Origin: Streptomyces tardus
GTDB lineage: Bacteria; Actinomycetota; Actinomycetes; Streptomycetales; Streptomycetaceae
Direction of reading: 5' to 3'
NCBI RefSeq assembly: GCF_018101125.2
Contig: NZ_JAELVF020000005.1
Location: forward strand, 13,400-77,399
Length of the DNA stretch: 64,000 nt
This document shows positions 24,001 to 36,000 of this stretch, piece after piece. Under the pieces are notes generated by a model. The model worked only from the letters and a program-made list of their open reading frames with translations, was not told the DNA's origin and did not search any database. A program made the translations under genes and the position numbers. Every line of letters starts with the position of its first letter. The first letter of the stretch is position 1.

Positions 24001-27000
24001 CGCAGCCCGTCGGCGTCGATGCCGGAGCGTTCGAACGCCTCCCATGTGGTCTCCAGGAGGAGGCGCTGCTGCGGGTCCATGGCGAGCGCCTCGCGCGGCG
24101 AGATCCCGAAGAACGAGGCGTCGAAGTCGGCGGCGCCCGAGAGGAATCCGCCGCGCAGGGTGGCGCTGCGGCCACGGCCGTCGGCGCCGCCGCTGGTCAG
24201 GGTGGCGAGGTCCCAGCCGCGGTCCTCGGGGAAGACCTCGACGCCGTCGCGGCCCTCGCTGAGCATCGCCCACAGGTCCTGCGGGGAGCGGACCCCGCCG
24301 GGCAGCCGGCAGGCCATCCCGACGATGACGACCGGGTCCTCGGCCGGCGCCGCGGCGGCGGCCGGGTCGGCGCCCCTGGTGTCGGGTTCGCCGAGCAGCG
24401 CCGTGACGAGGTGCTGGGCGAGCGCCTTGGCGGTCGGGTAGTCGTAGACCGTGGTGGCGGGCATCCGCAGGCCGGTGGCGAGGGCGAGCCTGTTGGGCAG
24501 TTCGATCGCGGTGAGCGAGTCGAAGCCGAGGTCGCGGAAGTTGCGGTCGGGGGCGACCGCCTCCGGTCCGGGGTGGCCGAGAACGGCCGCCGCGTGGGTG
24601 CGCACCAGGTCCGTGAGGAGCCCGGCCCGCTCGTCGGCGGGCAGCGGGCGCAGCCGCTCGGCGAGGCCGGAGGCGGCGGTCCTGGTCCGGTCGCGGGTGT
24701 TCTCGGCGTCGGCCAGGGCCTGCCTGGCCTCCGGCAGGTCGCGCAGCAGGGCGTTGCCGCGCATCCCGATCAGCCCGTCCAGGACCTGCGGCTGGCGCGG
24801 GTCGAAGAGGACGGGGGCCGCCTCGGGCCCGGTGACGGCCTGGCGGAGCGCGGCGAGCGCCAGATCGGGGTGGACGGCGGGGTGTCCCGCGCCGGTCTGC
24901 TGGGGGCGCGGCGCGGGGGTGTCGTCGCCGATCCAGGCGCCCCAGCCGATGGCGGTGGCGGGCAGTCCGGCGGCGCGGCGCCGGCGTGCGAGCGCGTCGA
25001 GGACTGCGGTGGCGGCGGCGAGGTTGGCGCGGCCCGCGGTGCCGATGGTCCCGGCGACGGACGAGCAGAGGACGAACGCGTCCAGGTCCAGGCCGCAGGT
25101 CAGCTCGTCCAGATGGAGGGCGGGCGCGGTCCTGGCGTGGTGCAGGGCGGCGAACCGGTCGGGGGTGAGGTCGTCCAGGACGCCGTCGTCGACGACACCG
25201 GCCGCGTGCACGACCGCGGTGAGCGGGGTGGCGTCCGGGATGTCGGCGAGGACTGCGGCCAGGGCGTCACGGTCGGCGGCGTCGCAGGCGGCCAGGGTGA
25301 CGTGGGCGCCCAGGTCGGTGAGTTCGGCGCGCAGCGCGTCGGCGCCGGGGGCACCCGGGCCGCGGCGGCCGAGGAGCACCAGTCGTTCGGCGCCCGCACC
25401 GGCCAGCCAGCGCGCCACGTGGGCGCCCCGGCCGCCGGTGCCGCCGGTGACGAGGACGGTGCCGCGCGGCTGCCAGCCCGCGTCGGGCGCGGTCTCCGTC
25501 GCGGGGACGAGCCTGCGGCCGAAGACGGCGGAGGCGCGGACGGCGATCTGGTCCTCGCCGTCGTGTCCGGTGAGGACGGCGGCGAACCGGCGGGAGGCCC
25601 GTTCGTCCAGCTCGGCGGGGAGGTCGACGAGACCGCCCCACACGGCGGGGTGTTCGAGCGCGGCGACCCGGCCCAGGCCCCAGACTGCGGCCTGCGCGGG
25701 CGCGGTGACGGCCTCGGTTCCCGCGACCGTCACGGCTCCTTGGGTCAGGGCCCACAGCGGGGCGCCGACCTCGGCGTCCCGCAGCGCCTGCACCAGTACG
25801 GCGGTGGGGGCCGCGGCGGTGTCGGGCGCCCGGGTGGAGTCGGCGAGGGCGAGCAGGGAGACCACGCCGGTGAGGGCGGTGCCGTCGGCGGCGAGGCCGC
25901 GCAACCGGGCGGCGAGGGCGTCGCGTTCGACGGTGTCCACGGTGAGGCGGACGAGGTCGGCACCGCCGGCGCCGACGGCGTCGAGGACAGCGGACGTCCA
26001 CGGGTCGTCGGCGTGCGCAGCGGGCACCACGGCGAGCCAGGTGCCGGTCGGGGCGGGCGCGGCGGCGGGCAGTGACAGCGGCTTCCACGTCTCGTGGTGC
26101 CGGTTGGAGTCGACCATGGCCTGGTCGCGCCGCCTGCGCCGCCAGGTGGAGAGGGCCGGCAGGACGGCGCCGAGGGCGTCGGTGTCCACGGCCAGGTCGG
26201 CGGCGAGGCTGGTGAGGTCCTCGCCCTCGACGGCAGTCCAGAACGCGCCGTCGAGGAGGTCGGCTCCGCCGGTGGGGTGGCGCCGGGTGTCGGGCCAGTA
26301 GCGGGAGCGCTGGAAGGCGTACGTGGGCAGCTCGACGCGGCGGGCGCCGGTGCCGTCGAGGGCGGCGGCCCAGTCGACGCGGACGCCGTTGACGTGGAGC
26401 CCGGCGAGCGCGGTGAGCAGCGCGGTCTCCTCGGCACGGTCCTTGCGGAGCAGCGGCACGGCGACCGGGGCGTCGGTGTCGGCGGGGCTGGCGGGGTCGA
26501 GGGTGTCGAGGGTCTGCTGGGTGAGGGCGGTGAGAACTCCGCCGGGCCCGACCTCCAGGAAGGCGTTGACGCCGGTGTCGGTCAGGGCGCGAACCCCGTC
26601 GGCGAACCGGACGGTGCCGCGCACGTGCTCCACCCAGTAGGCGGCGGTGCTCAGTTGGCCGGGCTCGGCGAGCGCGCCGGTGACGTGGGAGACGACCGGG
26701 ATGTGCGGCTCGGCGTACGTCAGCCCCTCGGCGACGGCGCGGAAGGCGTCGAGCATCGGGTCCATCAGCGCCGAGTGGAAGGCGTGACTGACCGAAAGAC
26801 GCTGCGTCTTGCGGTCCTCGGCGGCGAACTCCTCGGCCAGCGCGAGGACTTCGGCCTCGTCACCGGCGATGACGACGGAGTCGGGCCCGTTGACGGCGGC
26901 CAACGAGACACCCTCGGTCAGACGACCGGCGACCTCGGCCTCGGTCGCCTGAACGGCCACCATCGCGCCACCGGACGGCAGCTCCTGCATCAAACGGGCA

Positions 27001-30000
27001 CGCGCCGAAACCAGCGCACACGCGTCATCGAGCGAGAAGACCCCGGCGACGTGCGCGGCGGCGATCTCACCGATCGAGTGACCGGCCACGAACTCCGGTG
27101 TGACGCCCAGGGATTCGAGCAGCCGGTAGAGGGCAACCTCGACGGCGAACAGCGCAGGCTGCGTACAGCCGGTCGAGTGCAGCCGCTCGTCGTCCTCCGC
27201 GAACAACACCTCCCGCAGCTCCGGCACGTCCAGACGAGCCAACGCCGCGTCCAACGCCTCCGCGAACACCGGGAAACGACCGTACAGTTCACGCCCCATC
27301 CCGGCCCGCTGCGAACCCTGACCCGAGAACAGCACCGCGAGGGACCGCTCCACGGCACGACCCCGCGCCACCTCCACCGGAGCACCCTCAACACCCTGGG
27401 CACCCGCCAGCAGCACCGCGCGGTACTCGAAGGAGGAACGGCCGGTGGCCAACGAGAGGCCGACGTCCAGCGGGGCGACCTTCGTGACGGATCCGATCCG
27501 GGCGAGCTGGGCGTCCAGGGCCTCGGGGGACTTCGCCGAGACAGGCCAGGCGGCGGCAACCGGAGCCGGGACCGGCTCAGCGGCAGGCGTGGGCTCCTCG
27601 GTCGGCGGGGCCTGCTCGATGATGGTGTGCGCGTTGGTGCCGCTGATGCCGAAGGAGGACACGGCGGCACGGCGCGGGCGCCCGGTCTCGGGCCACTCGG
27701 TGGTCTCGGTCAGCAGGCGCACCTCGCCCTCGGTCCAGTCGACGTGGGTCGAGGGCCGGTCGATGTGCAGGGACGTGGGCAGGAAGCCGTGCCGGATCGC
27801 CATGACGGTCTTGATGACCCCCGCGACACCGGCGGCGGCCTGCGCGTGGCCGATGTTGGACTTGATGGAGCCCAGCAGCAACGGACGGTCCTCGGGACGG
27901 TCCTGGCCGTAGGTGGCCAACAGCGCCTGCGCCTCGATCGGGTCACCCAGCGTCGTACCCGTGCCGTGCGCCTCGACGGCGTCGACGTCGGCGGAGGAGA
28001 GTCCGGCACCGGCCAGCGCCTGCCGGATCACCCGCTGCTGCGACGGGCCGTTCGGCGCGGTGAGCCCGTTGGACGCACCGTCCTGGTTGACGGCCGAGCC
28101 GCGCAGCACCGCGAGCACCGGATGCCCCTTGCGCTGCGCGTCGGAGAGCCGCTCGACGACCAGCATGCCGACGCCCTCGGACCAGCCGGTGCCGTCGGCA
28201 GCGTCGGCGAACGCCTTGCAGCGGCCGTCGCCCGCGAGACCGCCCTGCCGGGTGAAACCGGCGTACCCCATGGCGGTGGACATCACGGTGACGCCGCCCG
28301 CGAGCGCCAGGTCGGCCTCGCCCGAGCGCAGCGCGTGCGCGGCCCAGTGCAGGGCGACCAGCGAGGAGGAGCAGGCGGTGTCGATGGTGACCGCCGGACC
28401 CTCCAGACCGAACGTGTAGGACAGGCGCCCGGAGATGACGCTGGTGGCGAGGCCGGTGGGGGCGTGCCCCTCGGCGTCCTCGCGGGAGTTCATGACGAGG
28501 GTGGTGTAGTCCTGGCCGCTGGTGCCGACGAAGACACCGGTCCGGCTGCCGCGCACGGTGGCGGGGTCGATGCCGGCCCGCTCGAACGCCTCCCAGGACG
28601 TCTCCAGGAGCAGGCGCTGCTGCGGGTCCATGGCGAGCGCCTCGCGCGGCGAGATCCCGAAGAACCCTGCGTCGAAGTCGGCGACGTCGTGCAGGAATCC
28701 GCCCTCGGAGGTGGCGCTGCGGCCGTGGCCGCTCTCGCCGCCGCGCTGGAGAGTGTCGAGGTCCCAGCCGCGGTCGGTCGGGAAGGCGGAGATGCCCTCG
28801 TCGCCGTTGAGGACGAGCTGCCACAGCTCCTCGGGGGAGCTCACGCCGCCGGGCATCCGGCAGGCCATGCCGACGATGACGACCGGGTCCTCGGCGACAG
28901 CGGTGGCGACGACGGCCGGGGCGGACGCGCCGGCCTTGCGCTCCTCGTCGAGGAGCGCGGAGACCAGGTGTTCGGCGAGGACCGTGGGGGTCGGGTAGTC
29001 GAAGACGAGGGTGGCGGGCAGCCGCAGTCCGGTGGCGGCGGTCAGCCGGTTGCGCAGTTCGACGGCGGTGAGCGAGTCGAACCCGAGGTCGTGGAAGTCG
29101 CGGTCGGCGTCAATGGCCTTGGTCGAGGTGTGGCCGAGGACCGGGGCGGCCTCGCCGCGGACCAGGTTGACGGCGAAGCGCAGCCGCTCCTCCTCGCGCA
29201 GGTCGAGGAGTTGACGGGTGACGGCGGCTGCGGTGCTCGCGCCGCCGACGGCGGTCGCGGCGGCGCGACGGGTGCCGCGCACCAGATTGCGCAGCAGCGG
29301 CGGGACCTCGCCCGGCATCCTGCTGTCACCGGAGGCGCCGATCGGCACCAGGTACGGCTCGACGGAGACGGTGGCCGCGTCCCACAGGGCGAGGCCCTGC
29401 GCGACGGTGAGGGGCGGCGCGGCGGAGGCCGTCATACGCCTCATCCCGGCCTCGGAGAGGGAGCCGGTCATGCCGGCGGTCTGCTCCCAGGCACCCCAGG
29501 CCAGCGACAGACCCGGCAGACCCTCATCGGCACGACGCTGAGCAAGCGTGTCAAGAACGACGTTGGCCGCCGCGTAACTCGCCTGACCCGCACTCCCCAT
29601 CACACCGGAGACGGACGAGAACATCACGAACGCGGCGAGATCCAGATCCCGCGTCAGCTCGTGCAGATGCCACGCCGCATCCACCTTCGGACGCAACACC
29701 GTCGCCAACCGCTCAGGCGTCAGCGCCGTCACCACACCATCGTCCAGAACACCCGCCGTGTGCACCACAGCCGTCAACGGATGCTCAACAGAGACCGAAC
29801 CAAGCAGCCCCGCCAGGTCCGAACGACTCGTCACATCACAGGCACGAACATCCACATGAACGCCGGACTCCGCAAGTTCGTCACGGAACGCGTCGATGCC
29901 CTCAGCGGACGGACCGCTGCGAGAGACCAGAAGCAGACGACGAACACCCCGCTCCCGAACCAAATGACGAGCCAACTCACGCCCAAGACCACCCGTACCA

Positions 30001-33000
30001 CCGGTGATCAACACCGTGCCCTCGGGATTCCAACGCGCCGGCATGGTCAGGACGATCTTGCCGATGTGCTTGGCCTGACTCATGAAGCGGAACGCCTCAC
30101 GGGCCCGACGAACGTCCCACGTCTTCACCGGCAACGGCGACAGTGCCCCCGCCGCGAACAACCCAAGCAGCTCGGACAGCAACTCACCCGTCCGATCGGG
30201 CCCAGCCTCACCCAAATCGAAGGCCCGGTAACGGACATCACCCACCGACCCCGGATCACGGACGTCGGTCTTGCCCATCTCCAGGAACCGGCCGCCGGGG
30301 GCGGTGATCCGCAACGACGCATCCACAAACTCGCCCGCAAGCGCGTTCAGCACGACATCCATCGCCGGGAACTTCTCCGCGAAGGACACGTCGCGCGACG
30401 AAGCAATGTGCTCTTCGTCGAGACCCAGGGCCCGCAACGTGTCCCACTTGGACTCGCTCGCCGTCGCATACACCTCAGCACCCAGATGACGGGCAAGCTG
30501 GATCGCGGCCATGCCGACACCACCCGCACCGGCGTGGATCAGCACCTTCTCCCCCGCCGACAACCCACCCAAATCACGAAGGCCATACAGGGCAGTGAGG
30601 AACACCAACGGCACGGAGGCCGCCTCCTCATCCGTCCACGACTCAGGCACACGAGCAAGGAAACGCTCGTCGATGAGGGTCTCCAACGCGAGACCGCCCG
30701 GCACCATACCCATCACACGGTCACCGACCGCCAGCCCGGCGACGTCCGGACCGACCGCGGTCACGACACCCGTCGCCTCCGCGCCCAACAGACCGGCCTC
30801 GCCCGGGTACATGCCGAGCGCGTTCAGCACATCACGGAAGTTCAACCCCGCCGCACGCACCTCAACACGGACCTCACGCCCCACCGGCTCCTCCCACACC
30901 TCGGGGGCGGGCACCAGAGCGAGCGCGTCGATGCTGCCGGGAGCCGCGCTGGCCAGACGCCACGGCCCGTCGACGGGCGGAAGCAGGGTCGGCGCGGTCA
31001 CCGCGCGGTCGAGCCGTCCGACGAGGAGCGCCCCGTCACGGACGACGAACTGGCTGTCGCCACCCGCCAACAGGGCGGGGAGCTGCGGCAGTACGTCCTC
31101 GACGCCGGCGTCGCCGTCGAGGTCGAGAAGGGCGAAACGGGTGGGGTTCTCGGACGTGGCAGCGCGGACCAGGCCCCAGACCACGGAGGCGGCCAGGTCG
31201 CCGATCCGGTCGTCCGCGCCGGCCCGTACGGCACGCCGGGTGACGAACACCAGGCGTGAGTCGGCGAACCGCTCCCCGGCGAGCCACTCCTGGACCAGGC
31301 CGAGGGCGTGCGCGGCGAGGTTCTGGGTGGCGGCGGGCACGTCGATGTCCCGGAGGTCGCCGGAAACCGGCACGCAGACCAGGTGCTCGTCGCCGGTGAG
31401 CTCGGCGAACGCGGTGGCGGGGTCGGTGCCGACGGGGGCGGTGACCGAGGCGTACCGGGCGGTCTCGGTGGTCGGGTCCCCCGGGGTCTCCGATGCGGCC
31501 GTCCAGTCGAGGCGCAGCAGCGAGTCCAGTTCGGGGCGACGGGCCGCGGGCGCCGCGATCCCGGCGGGCACCCGCAGGACCAGCGACTCCGCCGACAGGA
31601 CGGGGGCACCCTCGACATCGACGGCAGCGATGGACACCGAGTCCTCGCCGGTGCGGGCGACACGGAAGCGGACCACGGAGGCGCCGCTCGCGTGCAGCGA
31701 CACCCCGGCCCACAGGAACGGCAGCAGCTTGTGCTCGTCGTCGAGTCCGGCGAAGCCGACGGACTGGACGGCGGCGTCGAGCAGCGCCGGGTGCATCCCG
31801 TAGTAGCCGGCGTCGTCGGCCTGGGACGGCAGGGCCGCCTCCACGAACGCCTCGTCGCCGCGCTTCCAGACGGCGCGGATGGTGCGGAAGACGGGCCCGT
31901 ACTCGGTGCGGTCGTAGAAGCCCTCCAGGTCGACGGCGACCGCGCCCTTCGGCGGCCAGACCGACGCGTCGAGGACGGCGGTGACGGCACCGGTGGTCAG
32001 GACGCCCGCCGCGTGCTCGGTCCAGGGGGCGTCGGACGCGTCGGCGGACCGGGAGTAGAGGCTGACCGTGCGGGCGCCGCTCTCGTCGGGGGCGCCCGCC
32101 CACACCTGGACGACCACGGCGGCGTCCTCGGGCAGGAGCAGCGGAGTGGCGAGGGTGAACTCCTCCACCCGGTCGCAACCGACCTCGTCGGCGGCGCGGA
32201 CGGCCAGTTCGAGGAAGCCGGTGGCGGGGAAGAGGACCAGGCCGCCGCCGACGGTGTGGTCGGCGAGCCACGGGTGGGTGGTGAGGGAGAGGCGTCCGGT
32301 GAACAGGACGCCCTCGGAGGCGGCGAGCGCGGTGGCGGCGCCGAGCAGCGGGTGCTCGGCCGGGCGGAGCCCGGCACCGGTGACGTCACCGGTGTGGGTG
32401 GCCGGACGCGGCCAGTACCGCTCGTGGTGGAAGGCGTAGGTGGGCAGTTCGACGCGGCGGGCGCCGACGCCGTCGAAGCAGCGCGCCCAGTCGACGTCGA
32501 CGCCGGAGGTGTGGAGCTGGGCCAGCGCGGTGAGCAGTGCGGGCTCCTCCGCCCGGTCCTTGCGCAGCAGCGGCACGGACAGACCCTCGTCGAGGGTCTG
32601 CTGGGTGAGGGCGGTGAGAACTCCGCCCGGCCCGACCTCCAGGAAGGTATCGGCACCCGCGTCGGCGAGCGCACGGACGCCGTCGCCGAACCGGACCGTA
32701 CCGCGCACATGCTCCACCCAGTAGGCGGCGCTGCTCAGTTGACCCGGCTCCGCGAGGGCGCCGGTGACGTTGGAGACCACCGGGATCCTCGGCTCGGCGT
32801 AGGTGAGCCCCTCGGCGACCACGCGGAACGCGTCGAGCATCGGGTCCATGAGCGCCGAGTGGAAGGCATGACTGACCGAAAGACGCTGCGTCTTGCGCCC
32901 CTCGGCCGCGAACTCCGCGCCCAAGGCGAGGACTTCGGCCTCCGGCCCCGCGAGGACCACCGAACCGGGCCCGTTCACGGCGGCCGGCGAAACAGCTTCG

Positions 33001-36000
33001 GTCAGACGATCGGCGACCTCGGTCTCCGTCGCCTGCACGGCCACCATCGCACCGCCGGACGGCAGTTCCTGCATCAAACGGGCACGCGCGGAAACCAACG
33101 CACACGCATCGTCCAGCGAGAACACCCCGGCGACGTGCGCGGCAGCGATCTCACCGATGGAGTGACCGGCCACGAACTCCGGTGTGACGCCGAGCGATTC
33201 GAGGAGCCGGTAGAGGGCGACCTCGACGGCAAAGAGCGCAGGCTGCGTGTAGCCCGTGGCGTCGAGCCGCTCGTCGTCCTCCGCGAACAGCACCTCCCGC
33301 AGCTCCGGAACATCCAGACGCGCCAACGCCGCGTCCAACGCCTCCGCGAACACCGGGAAACGACCGTACAGTTCACGCCCCATCCCGGCCCGCTGCGAAC
33401 CCTGACCCGAGAACAACACCGCAAGCGACCGCTCCACGGCACGACCCCGCGCCACCTCCACCGGACCACCGTCAACACCCGCCAGCAGCACCGCACGGTG
33501 CTCGAAGGAGGAACGACCGGTGGCCAGCGAGTACCCGAGGTCGAGCGGGTCGGCGTCGAGCGCGGTGAGGCGGTCCAGTTGACCCGGCAGGGCCTCCTCG
33601 GTGCGGGCGGAGACCGTCCAGGGCACGACGGCCGGGGTGACGCCCGGCTCCGCGGCGGCCTGCGGCTCGGCGGTGTCGGGTTCCGGCCGCTCCAGGATCA
33701 CGTGGGCGTTGGTGCCGCTGAGGCCGAAGGAGGAGACGCCGGCCCGCCAGGGGCGTCCGGTCTCGGGCCACTCGGCGTGCTCGGCGAGCAGCCGGACCGC
33801 GCCGGCCTCCCAGTCGACGTGCGTGGAGGGGCGGTCGATGTGCAAGGACTTGGGCAGCGTGCCGTGGCGCATGGCGAGGACCATCTTGATGACGCCCGCG
33901 ACACCGGCGGCGGCCTGGGTGTGGCCGATGTTGGACTTGATGGAGCCCAGCAGCAGCGGCTGCTGCTCGTTCCGGTCCCTGCCGTAGGTGGCCAACAGCG
34001 CCTGCGCCTCGATCGGGTCGCCCAAGGTGGTGCCCGTGCCGTGCGCCTCGACGGCGTCGACGTCGGCCCCGGTCAGCCCGGCACCGGCCAGCGCCTGCCG
34101 GATCACCCGCTGCTGCGACGGGCCGTTCGGCGCGGTGAGCCCGTTGGACGCACCGTCCTGGTTGACGGCCGAGCCGCGGACGACCGCGAGGACCTCGTGG
34201 CCGTTGCGGCGGGCGTCGGAGAGTCGTTCCACGACCAGCATGCCCACGCCCTCGGCCCAGGCGGTGCCGTCGGCGTCGTCGGAGAACGGCTTGCAGCGGC
34301 CGTCCGGGGAGAGCGCGCCCATCTCGCCGAACTCGACGAAGCCGACCGGGGTCGACATCACGGTGACGCCGCCCGCGAGGGCAAGGGAGCACTCCCCCGC
34401 GCGGATCGCCTGGGCGGCGAGGTGCAGGGCGGTCAGGGAGGAGGAACAGGCGGTGTCGACGCTGACCGAGGGGCCTTCGAGGCCGAGCGTGTAGGAGAGG
34501 CGGCCGGAGAGGAGGCTCGCCGACTGGGCGGTCTCGACGTGTCCCGACTGGCCGATGGCGGGGCGGTAGTCGCCGCTGCCGCCGCCGACGAAGACGCCGG
34601 TGTCGCCGCCGCGCAGCTCCGCCGGGTCGATCCCGGACCGCTCCAGGGCCTCCCAGGCGGCCTGGAGAACGATCCGCTGCTGCGGGTCGATGACCAGGGC
34701 CTCGCGGGGCGAGATCCCGAAGAAGGCGGGGTCGAAGTCGGCGACGTCGTAGAGGAATCCGCCCTCGCGGGTGACGCTGCGTCCGCGTCCTTCGCGGTCG
34801 CCGTGCAGGAGCCGTTCGAGGTCCCAGCCGCGGTCGGTCGGGAAGCCGGTGATGCGGTCCTCGCCGTCGGCGAGCATCCGCCACAGCGCGTCGGGGGTGT
34901 CGACGCCGCCGGGCATCCGGCAGGCCATTCCGACGATGACGACCGGGTCGTCGGCGACGTCGGCCGCCACCAGCGGAGCGCCCGACTCGCCGTGCTCGTC
35001 GAGGAGTTCGGCCACCAGGTGCTCGGCGAGGCCGTGCGGGGTGGGGTAGTCGAAGACCAGAGTGGCGGTGAGGCGCAACCCGGTGACGGTGGTGAGCCGG
35101 TTGCGCAGTTCGACGGCGGTCAGCGAGTCGAAGCCGAGCTCGCGGAACTCGCGGCCGGGCTCGACGGACTTGGCCGAGAGGTGGCCGAGTACGGCGGCGG
35201 CCTCGGCGCGCACCAACTCGACGGCGTGCGCGACCCGTTCGTCGGCGGGGAGTTCGAAGAGGCGGCGGGCGAGGTCGGCTGCGGTGCTCGCGCCGCCGAC
35301 GGCAGTCGCGGCGGCACGGCGGGTGCCGCGCACCAGATTGCGCAGCAGCGGCGGGACGAAGCCGAGGACACGGCTGTCGCCAGAACTGGCGCCGATGGCG
35401 ACGATGAGGGGTTCGTCGGAGCCGGTGGCGGTGTCGAAGAGGGCGAGGCCCCGTTCGACGGGCAGGGGGGCGGCGCCGGAGGCGGCGATGCGCTGCATGT
35501 CGGCGTCGGAGAGGGCGCCGGTCATGCCGGCGGTCTGCTCCCAGGCACCCCAGGCCAGCGACAGACCCGGCAGACCCTCATCGGCACGACGCTGAGCAAG
35601 CGTGTCAAGAACGACGTTGGCCGCCGCGTAACTCGCCTGACCCGCACTCCCCATCACACCGGAGACGGACGAGAACATCACGAACGCGGCGAGATCCAGA
35701 TCCCGCGTCAGCTCGTGCAGATGCCACGCCGCATCCACCTTCGGACGCAACACCGTCGCCAACCGCTCAGGCGTCAGCGCCGTCACCACACCATCGTCCA
35801 GAACACCCGCCGTGTGCACCACAGCCGTCAACGGATGCTCAACAGAGACCGAACCAAGCAGCCCCGCCAGGTCCGAACGACTCGTCACATCACAGGCACG
35901 AACATCCACATGAACGCCGGACTCCGCAAGTTCGTCACGGAACGCGTCGATGCCCTCAGCGGACGGACCGCTGCGAGAGACCAGAAGCAGACGACGAACA

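Larger units (their letters stand above)
28941..34956 (-). other. FscE module 18: KS-AT(malonyl)-DH-ER-KR(B)-ACP
   Basis: The KS Cys is at 34446-34448 and the AT Ser at 33159-33161 (GHSIG, HAFH). The DH spans its full length with Asp at 31776-31778. Its His motif reads HTVGGGLVLFP (His codon 32256-32258), one residue longer than HxxxGxxxxP in the other DHs. The ER (about 30510-30537) and KR (LDD, Tyr 29574-29576) are intact and nearly identical in DNA to those of module 17. The ACP Ser is at 29073-29075. Full reduction would give a C9 methylene. Candicidin, as I recall it, has oxygen at C9, so DH18 may be weak. Confidence 0.8.
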
